Notes: generated by a model from the sequence alone, not told the origin. Shown: positions 34,955 to 44,006, counted from the stretch's first letter. The stretch is 64,000 nt of DNA from Ferroplasma acidiphilum (GCF_002078355.1 NZ_CP015363.1:682001-746000), one strand, 5' to 3'. Numbers and translations are program-made.

Positions 34955-34979
34955 AAATATTAACACATAATTAACAGAT

Positions 34980-35402
34980 ATGGTGCTTTATGCAGAGGAC
35001 ATAATGAGGAAAAATTGCCAGATTATAAACGGGAATACCAGTGCACTGGAAGGTTCAAAACATATGGCAGAGAATCGGGAGGGATATATTATTGTTGGAG
35101 ATGGAAAAATACCTGAAGGAATAGTCACAGAATGGGATTATATTAACAAAGTCTTATCACAGGAAGCTGACCCGTCCAGGGTTCTCCTGAAAGAAATTAT
35201 GACTGCCCCCTTAACCTCTGTTACATCAGATACACCTATGGAAAAGGTTGCAAGCCTGATGGCAAAGAAGGCTATAAGGCGGCTGCTGGTCATAGATAAT
35301 AATAAGCTGTCAGGGATAATCACATCGAGGGATATACTTAAGTTTTTCAATGAATATGTAGAGGACATGGTTGAAATAGCATCAAAGTTCGGGACAAGAT
35401 AA
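34980..35402 (+). CDS. Two-CBS-domain (Bateman module) protein
   Basis: A 140-residue stand-alone Bateman module. The first CBS repeat runs about residues 6-66 (AEDIMRKNCQII to GIVTEWDYINKVL), and the second about 72-130 (LKEIMTAPLTSV to GIITSRDILKFF). Such modules bind adenine nucleotides or SAM and regulate partner proteins. The acidic ribose-binding T/S-x-x-D pattern is present in both (VTEWD, ITSRD). The promoter just upstream overlaps a palindrome. The partner is not identified; the next gene, 63 bp downstream, is a hydroxyacyl-CoA dehydrogenase and could be co-transcribed. Confidence 0.87.
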   Translation: MVLYAEDIMRKNCQIINGNTSALEGSKHMAENREGYIIVGDGKIPEGIVTEWDYINKVLSQEADPSRVLLKEIMTAPLTSVTSDTPMEKVASLMAKKAIRRLLVIDNNKLSGIITSRDILKFFNEYVEDMVEIASKFGTR

Positions 35403-35465
35403 AAATACTGCCTCAACTAATTGTTCAACTGTCAAAGTTTTTATTATTCCAATGTATAAAGCACT

Positions 35466-36335
35466 ATGGCAAAAAAAGTAGCTGTAATAGGTTCAGGAAT
35501 AATGGGCCAGGGCATAGCCCAGGTTTTTATGAGAAACGGAATGGATACACTTTTAATTGATATAAATGACCGCATTCTGGAAAATGCTAAGAATAGCATT
35601 GCGGATGGAAAATTCGGCCTCTCGAGACTGGTTGACCGTGGAACAATAACGGAAGACCAGAAAGCAGAATATATGAAAAATCTATCTGTATCCACAGACT
35701 ATGGAATGTTAAATGACAGGGAATTTGCAATAGAAGCCGTACCGGAAATCATGCCGTTGAAATTGAAGGTAATGGAAAGCATTGAGAAAAATATACCTGA
35801 AAAGTCCGTAATAGCATCAAATACCTCCGGAATCATGATATCTGAGATTGGAATGAATATTAAAGACAAGTCAAGGCTTATAGGGATGCACTGGTTCAAT
35901 CCGGCACCGGTGATGAAACTTATTGAGGTAGTTAAAACACGCTTTACATCAGATAATACAGTAAATATGATACTTGATATGGCAAGGTCAATGGGCAAAG
36001 AGCCGGTGGTGGTAAACGATTATCCTGGATTTTTCACAACAAATTTTGTCCATTCATGGCTTGTTGAATCACTCAGATTGTATGAAAAAGGAATCGCTGG
36101 CAAAGAAGATATAGATAAAATGGTAAAGCTGGGATTCGGTTTTCCCATGGGACCCTTTGAGCTCATGGACACTATCGGGCTGGATACCATGAAAGAAATA
36201 GGTGATTACCTTTATTCTGAAACCGGAGACATGAGAATGCTTCCGCCACCCATACTGAAAGAAATGGTGTACGCAGGTTATAAGGGAAGCAAAAAGGTAA
36301 AAATGGACAGCAAAGGCGGCTGGTACGATTTATAA
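35466..36335 (+). CDS. 3-hydroxyacyl-CoA (3-hydroxybutyryl-CoA) dehydrogenase
   Basis: A 289-residue NAD-dependent dehydrogenase of the short, single-function type. Features are VAVIGSGIMGQGIAQVF, IASNTSGIMISEIG, the catalytic His in GMHWFNPAPVMKLIEVV and the C-terminal GFPMGPFELMDTIGLDT. Length and motifs match 3-hydroxybutyryl-CoA dehydrogenase. It may share a transcript with the CBS-domain gene 63 bp upstream, though a TATA-like TTTTATTATTCCAA around 35440 could start its own. It is a paralogue of the TTG-started gene at 13090 but lacks that protein's internal extension. Confidence 0.92.
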   Translation: MAKKVAVIGSGIMGQGIAQVFMRNGMDTLLIDINDRILENAKNSIADGKFGLSRLVDRGTITEDQKAEYMKNLSVSTDYGMLNDREFAIEAVPEIMPLKLKVMESIEKNIPEKSVIASNTSGIMISEIGMNIKDKSRLIGMHWFNPAPVMKLIEVVKTRFTSDNTVNMILDMARSMGKEPVVVNDYPGFFTTNFVHSWLVESLRLYEKGIAGKEDIDKMVKLGFGFPMGPFELMDTIGLDTMKEIGDYLYSETGDMRMLPPPILKEMVYAGYKGSKKVKMDSKGGWYDL

Positions 36336-36337
36336 TT

Positions 36338-37234
36338 TTATAAATTTGCTTTTATAACGCGGAGTGCATTGTTGAAAAGTACATCCTCTGAATGAGTTCC
36401 TATCATTTCCTTTAATTTTTCTATTGCATTAACATCAGTGAAGCCATCAGGAGGTTCAGGTATGCCCAGGAAATCAGTACCGAGGCTCACATGCTTCCAT
36501 CCAAAGTTATCTCCAAGATAAGTAATGCTCTCTAACATTCCATTTATATCAGGCGTATGCAGGGAAGGCCTTATTCCTGTTATGCCCATGACACCGCCTG
36601 TGTCCACTATGGCTTTAATTGAATTCTCGTCTATATTCCTTGGATGGTCTTTCAAAACCTTAAAATTTGTATGCGAATCCAGTACAGGTTTTGATGCGAC
36701 ATTGCATGTATCCAGTATTGTCTTTTTGCCTGCGTGTGCCAGATCTATAATTATTCCGTAACTGTTGCATATTTTTACAAGGTCTTCACCGGAACCTGTC
36801 AGCCCGTAGTCTTTCTTAGAGTAACAGGATGATGCAAATTTTGTATCATAATTCCATGTTAAACCAAGGTTTCTCAGCCCCATGGAATGAAACATTTCTA
36901 TATCCTCCGGCCTGTTTAAAATGTCAGTTCCTTCCATAGATAGTAAAAAATTTAATTCCGAATCCACGGGCTTATTTCCCTCTATAAGGTTAATTCCATA
37001 TTTTTTAGATATTTCCCTGTAATAATTCAATTGCTGGTATGCAAGGGTTGTATTAGGTATTGATGTTCCATATTCTTCACCGTACTGCATATTGACATGG
37101 GGAAAAACTACCGAAAAAATAATTGAGCCCGGGAATCTTTTTAGCATATCTATCCCGGATTGACCGGTTCCATGAATAACATCCCTGTACATGGAAGAAT
37201 AAGCGATATCCTCATGCAAATCTATAAATTTCAT
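36338..37234 (-). CDS. Membrane dipeptidase-like (peptidase family M19)
   Basis: The 298-residue protein is a dizinc amidohydrolase-fold dipeptidase. The first metal motif HxD is [11 protein letters not shown] (residues 3-13). The bridging Glu is in [10 protein letters not shown], the following His in [10 protein letters not shown] and the second His in DSHTNFKVL. The catalytic Asp is in SLGTDFLGI. Archaeal members cleave dipeptides, including those with D-residues. It has no signal peptide, so it is cytosolic. It lies 30 bp behind moaB on the same strand and may be read through from moaCB, but no functional link is obvious. Confidence 0.87.
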   Translation of the reverse strand: MKFIDLHEDIAYSSMYRDVIHGTGQSGIDMLKRFPGSIIFSVVFPHVNMQYGEEYGTSIPNTTLAYQQLNYYREISKKYGINLIEGNKPVDSELNFLLSMEGTDILNRPEDIEMFHSMGLRNLGLTWNYDTKFASSCYSKKDYGLTGSGEDLVKICNSYGIIIDLAHAGKKTILDTCNVASKPVLDSHTNFKVLKDHPRNIDENSIKAIVDTGGVMGITGIRPSLHTPDINGMLESITYLGDNFGWKHVSLGTDFLGIPEPPDGFTDVNAIEKLKEMIGTHSEDVLFNNALRVIKANL

Positions 37235-37264
37235 AAAAATACAATTGGCGAATTGTTAATAAAA

Positions 37265-37735
37265 TTATTCCTTAGTTATTTCGTGGTACAGATGCGGGAC
37301 TATCTCTTTTATTATACTATATGCTATTTCCTGAGCATCTGCAGACCCCGGAAGTGTAAATATTATTTTCTCCCTGTAAATGAATAGTGAAGCATCGGAT
37401 AAGTATGGGAATATGCCACCCGACTTTTGCCTGAATAGTTCGCCGAATCCAGGCATTTCTTTATCAACTATTTTTCTCAGTGCCATTGATGTCCTGTCAA
37501 GCCGGGAAACTCCTGTTCCACCAATATATATAAAAACATCAGTATCGCTATAATTGAGGAAAAACTCTGAGAGTATTTCCTTCTCGTCGTCCCTGACAAG
37601 TGACCTGGAAGAATTGTTGCCAATATAACTCTCCATTTTATCACCGGAAATATCAGTATCCCGGGTCCTTGATGACGATACAGTGATTATTCTGTACCTG
37701 AGATTGTATTCATGCTCCTCATGATGTATATGCAT
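37265..37735 (-). CDS. moaB: Molybdenum cofactor biosynthesis protein MoaB/MogA
   Basis: MoaB/MogA adenylylates molybdopterin before metal insertion. I start it at ATG 37733-37735 (156 residues), giving MHIHHEEHEYNLRYRIITVSS; the frame is open further upstream but would then overlap moaC by 80 bases. Family elements are TVSSSRTRDTDISGD (nucleotide-binding S/T-R-D), IYIGGTGVSRLDRT and the ending IIFTLPGSADAQEIAYSII. It overlaps the moaC stop by 17 bases, so translation is probably coupled. The His-rich start (HIHHEEHEH-like) is unusual and could bind metal. Confidence 0.9.
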   Translation of the reverse strand: MHIHHEEHEYNLRYRIITVSSSRTRDTDISGDKMESYIGNNSSRSLVRDDEKEILSEFFLNYSDTDVFIYIGGTGVSRLDRTSMALRKIVDKEMPGFGELFRQKSGGIFPYLSDASLFIYREKIIFTLPGSADAQEIAYSIIKEIVPHLYHEITKE

Positions 37736-38159
37736 CACCTTTTCTTTTGTATACCACAGCAACATTGCCGATGGATGTATCCGGGTAGTTGCCAGTTTCA
37801 TCCTTTTCCAGATATTTAACCATGTCCCATATAGTTAGAAGAGCAACCTGCACCCCATTTATTGCTTCCATTTCCACGCCTGTCCTGTAAATTGCCTTTA
37901 CCCTGCAGGTTACAACAATTTTTGAATCCTCAACCTCAAAATTGAAATCTATGGACATTACAGGCACCGGATGGCAATATGGTATCATCCCCGATGTATT
38001 TTTAACCGCAATGGTACCTGCAATTTTAGCAGTTTCTATGACATCTCCTTTCTTTACCTGCTTTTCCCGTATAAGTTTTATTGTTTCTTTATTCAGTTTT
38101 ATTGTTCCGGTAGCCATAGCCTCACGCTTAACTGTATTTTTATCAGTAATGTCAATCAT
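37719..38159 (-). CDS. moaC: Cyclic pyranopterin monophosphate synthase MoaC
   Basis: MoaC turns 3',8-cyclo-GTP into cyclic pyranopterin monophosphate in molybdenum (or tungsten) cofactor synthesis. At 146 residues it has normal length. Active-site stretches are MIDITDKNTVKREAMATG, NTSGMIPYCHPVPVMSI and YRTGVEMEAINGVQVALLTIWDMVKYLE. It is the first gene of moaC-moaB. Its product would support the molybdopterin hydroxylase at 20014. MoaA, MoaD, MoaE and MoeA are not in the window. Confidence 0.95.
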   Translation of the reverse strand: MIDITDKNTVKREAMATGTIKLNKETIKLIREKQVKKGDVIETAKIAGTIAVKNTSGMIPYCHPVPVMSIDFNFEVEDSKIVVTCRVKAIYRTGVEMEAINGVQVALLTIWDMVKYLEKDETGNYPDTSIGNVAVVYKRKGDAYTS

Positions 38160-38344
38160 ATGGATAATATGCTATTTTTCTAAATCAACCTATCGATTTC
38201 GTATACAGGTTTAAGGCTGTTTTTGTGTATCAATAAGGGAAAAATCACCAGTGATATCTGTTTTTTTCCTGATATTTAAAATAAACGTTAATTGTTGCCT
38301 CAAAAGCAAATATAAATTTATAAGCATTTATTCTATCTCCCCAG

Positions 38345-39145
38345 ATGAGTCAGACAAATTATAAGGCAGATTATAAAAAAGCCTATGTAAATTACAGGCA
38401 TGTAAAACTCGATCTTGCCACAAAGAAGGAGCACATAAAGATAATTGCAAGGAACGGTAAAGATTCCTTCTGGAACAGGCAAAAGACCTATCTGTATGCA
38501 CTCTGCGTAGAAAACGGGTTGTGCAACGGGAATCTGGATTTCTTCACATTCGAAAATTCAATTGTTCCAGGATGCATGAATTTCAAGTATAAATCAGGGC
38601 AGCTATTTATGTGCAATATGGACCAGAATCATAATTTCCTCGGTACATTTGGAGCAGATGAATATTCATTTTTAAAGGTTGCCGGAGAAATTGTACTGGA
38701 TATTGGCAGTAAAGTAGGGGATTCACCAATATACTTCACATTGAACGAGGCTAAAAACGTCATATCTGTTCCTGAAGACTCTTTCTACGAAATACTGATG
38801 AAAAATGTTAAGGCAAATGATCTGGAAAAAAGGATAGTTATTTCAAATGCCACGTACTGCGGTGGGAAAAAGGACTTATCACTAAAGGAACTTGCAGAAA
38901 AATACGGGATTGACAGCGGTGTATTGAAAGTCGACGGAGAAAACTCCATAAAGAAATTGCTGGCTGAGGACAATGAAAGCCTGAAGATTTTTAAAAGAAT
39001 TCAGATACTGTATGAAGGCAGTTACGCCGATATAGAGAAAAAGCTGCAGGAAGCAGGGTTCAAAACACATATAGAGAAGAGGGCTTTGCAAAATCTGGCA
39101 GGTGACACAGGATTTATCTGCGCCGAATACTCCAATCCTTCATAA
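38345..39145 (+). CDS. FkbM-like SAM-dependent methyltransferase
   Basis: A 266-residue archaeal protein of the FkbM-like methyltransferase class. Motif I is VLDIGSKVGDSPIYFTLNEA (about residues 118-137), with the SAM-binding D-x-G and the following GD. The N-terminal 110 residues include a beta-rich part (GTFGADEYSFLKV) seen in archaeal members near glycosyltransferase genes. The motif II acid position reads VPEDS instead of FEP, a mild departure. It could O-methylate a surface sugar. The ATG at 38345 follows a TATA-like ATTTATAAGC (about 38313-38322). Confidence 0.75.
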   Translation: MSQTNYKADYKKAYVNYRHVKLDLATKKEHIKIIARNGKDSFWNRQKTYLYALCVENGLCNGNLDFFTFENSIVPGCMNFKYKSGQLFMCNMDQNHNFLGTFGADEYSFLKVAGEIVLDIGSKVGDSPIYFTLNEAKNVISVPEDSFYEILMKNVKANDLEKRIVISNATYCGGKKDLSLKELAEKYGIDSGVLKVDGENSIKKLLAEDNESLKIFKRIQILYEGSYADIEKKLQEAGFKTHIEKRALQNLAGDTGFICAEYSNPS

Positions 39146-39296
39146 ATAGTCCGGATCTTGTAATTAATTTTACATTTACATGTTTAATTTTCATTGCAAA
39201 ACATTGTTATCCGTATAAATAAAAAATAATGCTATCACTATTTGAAAAATAAAGGAAATTGGGAAAATATTTTAATACATTATAGATACCACGATA

Positions 39297-39755
39297 ATGG
39301 CAGGCAAAAGAAAAGCTGTGTTTGTTGACAGGGATGGTACCCTGAATTATGATACAGGATATACACATAAATTATCTGACCTCAAAATTTACGATGATAT
39401 AATTCCTATTTTAAAAGAATATTATGATCAAAATTATATTATCATAGTGGTAACAAACCAATCGGGCATTGGCAGGGAGTATTATACAGTAGAAGACATG
39501 GAAGCGTTTAATAATAAACTGGCAGAGGAATTGATGAAATATGGCGTTAAAATAGAAGAGTTCTTTTATTGCCCGCACCTTCCCGATCAGGGATGTAAAT
39601 GCAGGAAACCTGGAACTGGAATGATAGAGGAAGCAGCAAAAAAATATAATATTGATATTAAAGACTCTGTTGTAATAGGAGACAGAAACAGTGTTGATGG
39701 AACGATGGCTAGAAAACTGGGGATAAAATTTATTAAAGTCCACGGATACGATTAA
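39297..39755 (+). CDS. HAD-IIIA phosphatase, D,D-heptose 1,7-bisphosphate phosphatase-like
   Basis: A 152-residue GmhB/histidinol-phosphatase-type HAD enzyme. The nucleophile and acid are D11 and D13 in FVDRDGTLN. VVTNQSGIGR gives motif II. The zinc-binding loop is FYCPHLPDQGCKCRKP (Cys-x-His then Cys-x-Cys), typical of GmhB. VIGDRNSVDG is motif IV. Together with the heptose 7-phosphate kinase at 57034 it would cover two steps toward GDP-D-glycero-D-manno-heptose. Histidinol phosphatase activity is an alternative. Its stop overlaps the convergent P-loop gene by four bases. Confidence 0.87.
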   Translation: MAGKRKAVFVDRDGTLNYDTGYTHKLSDLKIYDDIIPILKEYYDQNYIIIVVTNQSGIGREYYTVEDMEAFNNKLAEELMKYGVKIEEFFYCPHLPDQGCKCRKPGTGMIEEAAKKYNIDIKDSVVIGDRNSVDGTMARKLGIKFIKVHGYD

Positions 39756-41032
39756 TTTTTAATAATTTCAAATCCGTTCCCTTCACTCTCATTCGAGGCT
39801 TTAAGAATATAATCCGTGTAAAGCCTTAAAGCATCCTGGTTCCCATCCTTAAGGAATATTATGCCCATGCCATTGCTTCCAGCATCATAATACTTGAAAA
39901 AACTGCCCCATAATTCGTTTTCATAAGCCGGGACTCCACCGGGTGATAGGGGGACAATATCATTAGCTGAGTTAATCACTATCAATGGATTGCGAAGTGA
40001 TTCGGTTCCAGTAACTATTGCAGCCCATAGTTTAGAGGCAAGAGCAGCCGCATCAGCAGCTGAATCTACAATTCTCTGGTCATAATATTCCTGGCTGATA
40101 TCAAATCTTTTAATGCTGAAGCTGGAGTTTCCGTTTATGATACTTTTGAACGGGTCGAACTTCCCGGTATTCAGTATTGCTATTTCCCGGCCGGTTTTTT
40201 CTGCACCTGACATTATTTTTGCAGCCAGGCCAATTTTGCCGTCACCAGCAGGTCCAGTAATCAGTGTTGTTTTTTCTCCACTTGCTATAGCATTTATTGC
40301 TTCTGTCTTTGTATCCAGTATCATTCCAGTAGGTGATTCATCTCGCTGAAAATCTATAAATTCCTGTGCCGTCTGCTGTGGTGCTGCGAGTTTAGGCTCT
40401 TTCATGCTGTAATCCAGTTCCAGGAAATCTTCAATTTTTGCCTTATAGGTGTAAAGTATTTTTTTGTTTCCAACAAGAAGTGGTTTCCTGAAATTTCCGG
40501 AATACAGGCTATATTTTTTGCCTTTTATCTCTTTCCAGTTAATGTCAGCCCTGATGCAATCCTGAATCTTTCCAAGGATAACATTGTTTAAATCTTCATC
40601 AGGCTTTTTTTTCATATATTTGTCATTTCGCTGCATGAATATTATCTTCACGAGGTATTTATCTTCCTGGAGAACATACTGATCCTTATCCGGTTTCTGG
40701 TTGTAATACAGAAACCAGAACATCATGCCCTGCCCATCAGCAAGTTTTTCAATTACATCCCTTATGTTTGTAAATTCAACTCCTGTATCATAATAATCCT
40801 TTTCTTTTCTGCTTTCAGAAACAAAATAATGATTCATTACAGGCATAGCATCAATAGGGTCAAGTTCAACAGATTGTTTTATAAATGAATATCTGGTGTT
40901 TGTGTTTAAAAATATATGTATACGATTTTCTTTATTAAAATAGAATAGGCCAAATTTCTGCCCCATAATGCTATAGAGCTTCTTATTATACACAGAATCT
41001 GCAGAACCGTTAATTACTTCATACCATGCCAT
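39752..41032 (-). CDS. Unrecognised protein with a degenerate P-loop
   Basis: I do not recognise this 426-residue protein. Residues 1-210 are alpha/beta with aromatic-rich strands (GMMFWFLYYNQ at 102-112). Residues 220-420 look like an NTPase. A Walker-A-like loop GPAGDGKI (260-267) lacks the Ser/Thr after Lys. A strand LIVINSAND (350-358) stands where Walker B should be but lacks the usual D-E. The order of P-loop, a D-P strand (GKFDPF) and a late strand IIFLKDGNQD resembles HerA/VirB4-type ATPases, a weak resemblance. It is divergent from the Hsp70 gene, sharing 124 bp, which hints at a common process. Confidence 0.6.
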   Translation of the reverse strand: MAWYEVINGSADSVYNKKLYSIMGQKFGLFYFNKENRIHIFLNTNTRYSFIKQSVELDPIDAMPVMNHYFVSESRKEKDYYDTGVEFTNIRDVIEKLADGQGMMFWFLYYNQKPDKDQYVLQEDKYLVKIIFMQRNDKYMKKKPDEDLNNVILGKIQDCIRADINWKEIKGKKYSLYSGNFRKPLLVGNKKILYTYKAKIEDFLELDYSMKEPKLAAPQQTAQEFIDFQRDESPTGMILDTKTEAINAIASGEKTTLITGPAGDGKIGLAAKIMSGAEKTGREIAILNTGKFDPFKSIINGNSSFSIKRFDISQEYYDQRIVDSAADAAALASKLWAAIVTGTESLRNPLIVINSANDIVPLSPGGVPAYENELWGSFFKYYDAGSNGMGIIFLKDGNQDALRLYTDYILKASNESEGNGFEIIKN

Positions 41033-41156
41033 TTAAATGCACAGTACTTATAATATGTAATTGTACTTAAATTTTGTCATCCATCTGTCATACAACAATC
41101 TTTATAAAAGCATATATTATTAATCTCTATTTATGTATAATATAAAGGTGTTATAA
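41033..41156. promoter_or_regulatory. Shared divergent promoter region of the P-loop and Hsp70 genes
   Basis: A 124-bp region separates two divergent starts. A TATA-like TATTTATGTATAATAT (about 41128-41143) lies 15-30 bases before the Hsp70 ATG. On the other side ATTTAAATGC near 41030-41040 is close to the reverse start, with further A/T boxes near 41055. The short shared region allows coordinate control. Confidence 0.45.
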
Positions 41157-42854
41157 ATGTTTTCCATTGGAATTGACCTTGGCACCAGTAACACATCAGC
41201 CGCCGTAGCCCTTATTTCCGGGAGCGAATATAAAACTATTGCAATTCCTCTATCCGGTAAGAAAGCTGGAAGTTCCCTGAAAAGTTCTATAACATTTGGT
41301 GGGTCAGATATTATGTTTACCGGAACTGATGCAGATAAGATGCTCAAGAAATATTCAGGTGGAAACGTTTCCGGTTTTAAAACAAGAATGGGAAGTGAAT
41401 ACCTGTACCGTACCGGGGAAAAATTCCATTCACCTGTAGAACTGAGTGCAATTATTCTTGCAAGGGTCAAAAACATTGCTGAAGACTATATGCATGACAG
41501 GGTAAAGGATGCTGTAATAGCCGTACCGGCTTATTTCAACAATAATCAGAGAAATGCTACACGTGAAGCCGCATCAATAGCCGGAATAAAGGTAAAACAA
41601 TTTGTCAGTGAACCTGCTGCAGTAGCAATATCTTACTGGAATAGTGCATCAAAGACAGAGGCAAAAAATATACTGGTTTTTGATATGGGTTCAGGGACAA
41701 CAGATGTGAGTATTGTAAGGGCACAGGGGAAGGATTTCAGAGTTATTGCGACATCCGGAAACACAGGGCTCGGTGGTACCGATATGGATAGGCGTATAGA
41801 GGAAATGATGAAATCTTTTCTCCGGACTAATGGTATATCCCCATATCCTCCAGACCTTAGAAAAGAGGCAGAAAAATTGAAAATTTACCTCTCAAATCAT
41901 GAAGCAGGGGATTCACTGTTAGGGAGTACAAAAATTAAATATACTATGGATTCAAAACAGCTTGATAGCATAGTATCTGATATGTTGCCTGAAATTTATA
42001 GATGCATAGATATGGCTATATTGAATTCAGGCATAAAGAGAAATGAACTGGACACAGTTATAATTACAGGAGGCCCTACTAAAATTCCTTTTTTATTTCA
42101 TTCCATTGAAAACTATCTTTCTACCAGGGCAGTAAAACACGGAAAGTTTGACACAGCTGTGTCTACCGGAGCTGCAATACTAGCCTCAGGATTTATACGC
42201 ATGGGTACAGGTGAAATATCTAAAATTAAGGTTAGTGATGTTGTGCCCATATCGCTGGGCAGTGTCACACGCAACGATATTGTAGTTACCATGATACCTG
42301 CAAATACGCCGGTACCCTGCAAAGCAACAAGGCCCTTTACTACGATAAGGGACTACCAGAGCGAAATAGAGGTAAAGGTAGTCCAGGGCGAACGGCCACT
42401 TGGCACAGATAATATTGTGCTAGGGCATTTTACACTTTCAGGCATAAAACCGGCACCCAGGGGGGAAGTTGCTATTGATGTGACATACAGTGTTGATAAA
42501 AATGGCATACTGACGGTATCAGCAAAGGACAATGACACCGGTGCAATAAAAGAGATTAAGATAAGTGAGACTATGCAGCACAGCCAGGAAGAAATAAAAG
42601 AAATGAAGGAAGCGGTAAAGAAATATTTTAAAGTAGATGCAGAGCGGAAGAAGATGGCAGAAATTATGAACAGATCAGAGCAGCTTCTGCACGAATTGAA
42701 AGGCATAGCAAATAAGCAGCTTTTATCTGAAACAAAATATTACAATATCAATACAGATATATTAATGGTAAGCAGGGCAATTAAAAATAATAATGTTAAA
42801 CTCTTATCCCAGTTATTGGCAAAAATGGATAAAGAATATTCTTTGAAAATTTAA
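41157..42854 (+). CDS. Hsp70/DnaK-family protein, stand-alone paralogue
   Basis: A 565-residue Hsp70. Phosphate 1 is GIDLGTSNTSAAV (5-17), the connect and phosphate 2 region is VFDMGSGTTDVSIV, and the adenosine motif is VIITGGPTKIP. The interdomain region reads SDVVPISLGSV, followed by a beta-sandwich substrate domain (VVQGERPLGTDNIVLGHFTLSGI, about 400-422) and a short helical lid ending near 560. The acidic DVLLLD-type linker is absent or changed, and the nucleotide domain is shorter than DnaK's (600-640 total). No dnaJ or grpE is adjacent, unlike the usual grpE-dnaK-dnaJ group. It is divergent from a P-loop-like gene. Confidence 0.92.
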   Translation: MFSIGIDLGTSNTSAAVALISGSEYKTIAIPLSGKKAGSSLKSSITFGGSDIMFTGTDADKMLKKYSGGNVSGFKTRMGSEYLYRTGEKFHSPVELSAIILARVKNIAEDYMHDRVKDAVIAVPAYFNNNQRNATREAASIAGIKVKQFVSEPAAVAISYWNSASKTEAKNILVFDMGSGTTDVSIVRAQGKDFRVIATSGNTGLGGTDMDRRIEEMMKSFLRTNGISPYPPDLRKEAEKLKIYLSNHEAGDSLLGSTKIKYTMDSKQLDSIVSDMLPEIYRCIDMAILNSGIKRNELDTVIITGGPTKIPFLFHSIENYLSTRAVKHGKFDTAVSTGAAILASGFIRMGTGEISKIKVSDVVPISLGSVTRNDIVVTMIPANTPVPCKATRPFTTIRDYQSEIEVKVVQGERPLGTDNIVLGHFTLSGIKPAPRGEVAIDVTYSVDKNGILTVSAKDNDTGAIKEIKISETMQHSQEEIKEMKEAVKKYFKVDAERKKMAEIMNRSEQLLHELKGIANKQLLSETKYYNINTDILMVSRAIKNNNVKLLSQLLAKMDKEYSLKI

Positions 42855-42855
42855 T

Positions 42856-43950
42856 TTATATTGATTGAAAATATTCTTCTGATTCTTTGCGGAATTCATT
42901 TCCCCTTTTTTTATGGGCTTCAGGGTGGTGTGAACCCACTATTTTTGGATCATTCACTGTTTCAAGGAACTGGTTTAAAAGTGATTTATCCGCAGACATA
43001 ACCATTAATGAAGGGCCAGTGTCACCTGTTATATAAATTCCCTCATGCTTTTTTGAAAATTCTATAAAATTCTTCAATAAACTGATGCTTTCGGCTGTCT
43101 GGATAACATTTCCCCGTGATAGCAGCACAGAATTAAGTGCATACATATCCTCCATTGCACGGTTCATCATCAGTTCAATGTTAAACCCTCCATCAATAAT
43201 TTCATTTAATTTATTATATTTCTCATTTAACCAGGAATTATAAAATATTGATTGTACAGCTTCAGAATGTGCATTAGAGGTCCGGTAATCTATATTTTTA
43301 GGAAATATGGCATAGTTTATTTTATCAACATCAGCTGGAATCTTTACAGCAAATGAATTCTGTTCCTGCATTCCCGGATAAGACAGCCATATGGATGGCC
43401 CATTAATTGCTGCCCTTGTACCGGATCCGGATACTAACCTTGCATAGCGGGATACGTAACTATCATCCTTAGCGGCCATTTCACCGAAAACATTCTTTAT
43501 CAAACTTCTGGCAACAGCGGATGCCACGGCGGAAGATTCACTTAAGCCTTTAGCTTCACTGTATTTTCTATATCTTTTAATATTGAATACAAAGCTGCCC
43601 CTTATGCCGGTATTTTTTCTGAATATTTCAAGTGGTTTTTCATACCTATCAACATATCCTGTTGCAGGTTTTCCATCAAGAATAACCATGTCAGAGTTGT
43701 CTTTTTTAGTGTACATGCAGGCACTGTAGACAAATGAGAAATCCGTGTTAAATGATGTGGAGGGATTATTTGCAATTTTGTAGTAATTGTCATAATAACC
43801 CAGAAATTTCTCGAAGGCTTTAATGGGATAGCTGTAACCGGTTGAAATTTTTCCCGGTTCCAGAACAGTATCGTAATTTATGAGTTCCCTGTACAGGCCC
43901 ATATCTACCAGTTTGTGTTTTATATTTTCCCCTTCAAATTTAAAATCCAT
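42856..43950 (-). CDS. Mevalonate diphosphate decarboxylase-family enzyme (probably mevalonate 3,5-bisphosphate decarboxylase)
   Basis: A 364-residue GHMP-superfamily protein of the mevalonate decarboxylase branch. Recognisable parts are SEAKGLSESSAVASAVARSL (the phosphate loop, normally P-x-x-x-G-L-x-S-S-A), SGSGTRAAINGPSIW (the S-G-S-A-x-R segment with the conserved Arg) and TGDTGPSLMVM (normally D-A-G-P-N). Thermoplasma relatives use a split pathway with mevalonate 3-kinase and a mevalonate 3,5-bisphosphate decarboxylase from this family. Length favours the decarboxylase over the about 320-residue 3-kinase, but the choice is inferred. It converges with the Hsp70 gene, one base between stops. 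Confidence 0.8.
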   Translation of the reverse strand: MDFKFEGENIKHKLVDMGLYRELINYDTVLEPGKISTGYSYPIKAFEKFLGYYDNYYKIANNPSTSFNTDFSFVYSACMYTKKDNSDMVILDGKPATGYVDRYEKPLEIFRKNTGIRGSFVFNIKRYRKYSEAKGLSESSAVASAVARSLIKNVFGEMAAKDDSYVSRYARLVSGSGTRAAINGPSIWLSYPGMQEQNSFAVKIPADVDKINYAIFPKNIDYRTSNAHSEAVQSIFYNSWLNEKYNKLNEIIDGGFNIELMMNRAMEDMYALNSVLLSRGNVIQTAESISLLKNFIEFSKKHEGIYITGDTGPSLMVMSADKSLLNQFLETVNDPKIVGSHHPEAHKKRGNEFRKESEEYFQSI

Positions 43951-44006
43951 ATAGGGTTATAATAGCATAAAATAAAAACCTAACATAAATATGCAATACT
44001 TTTAAC

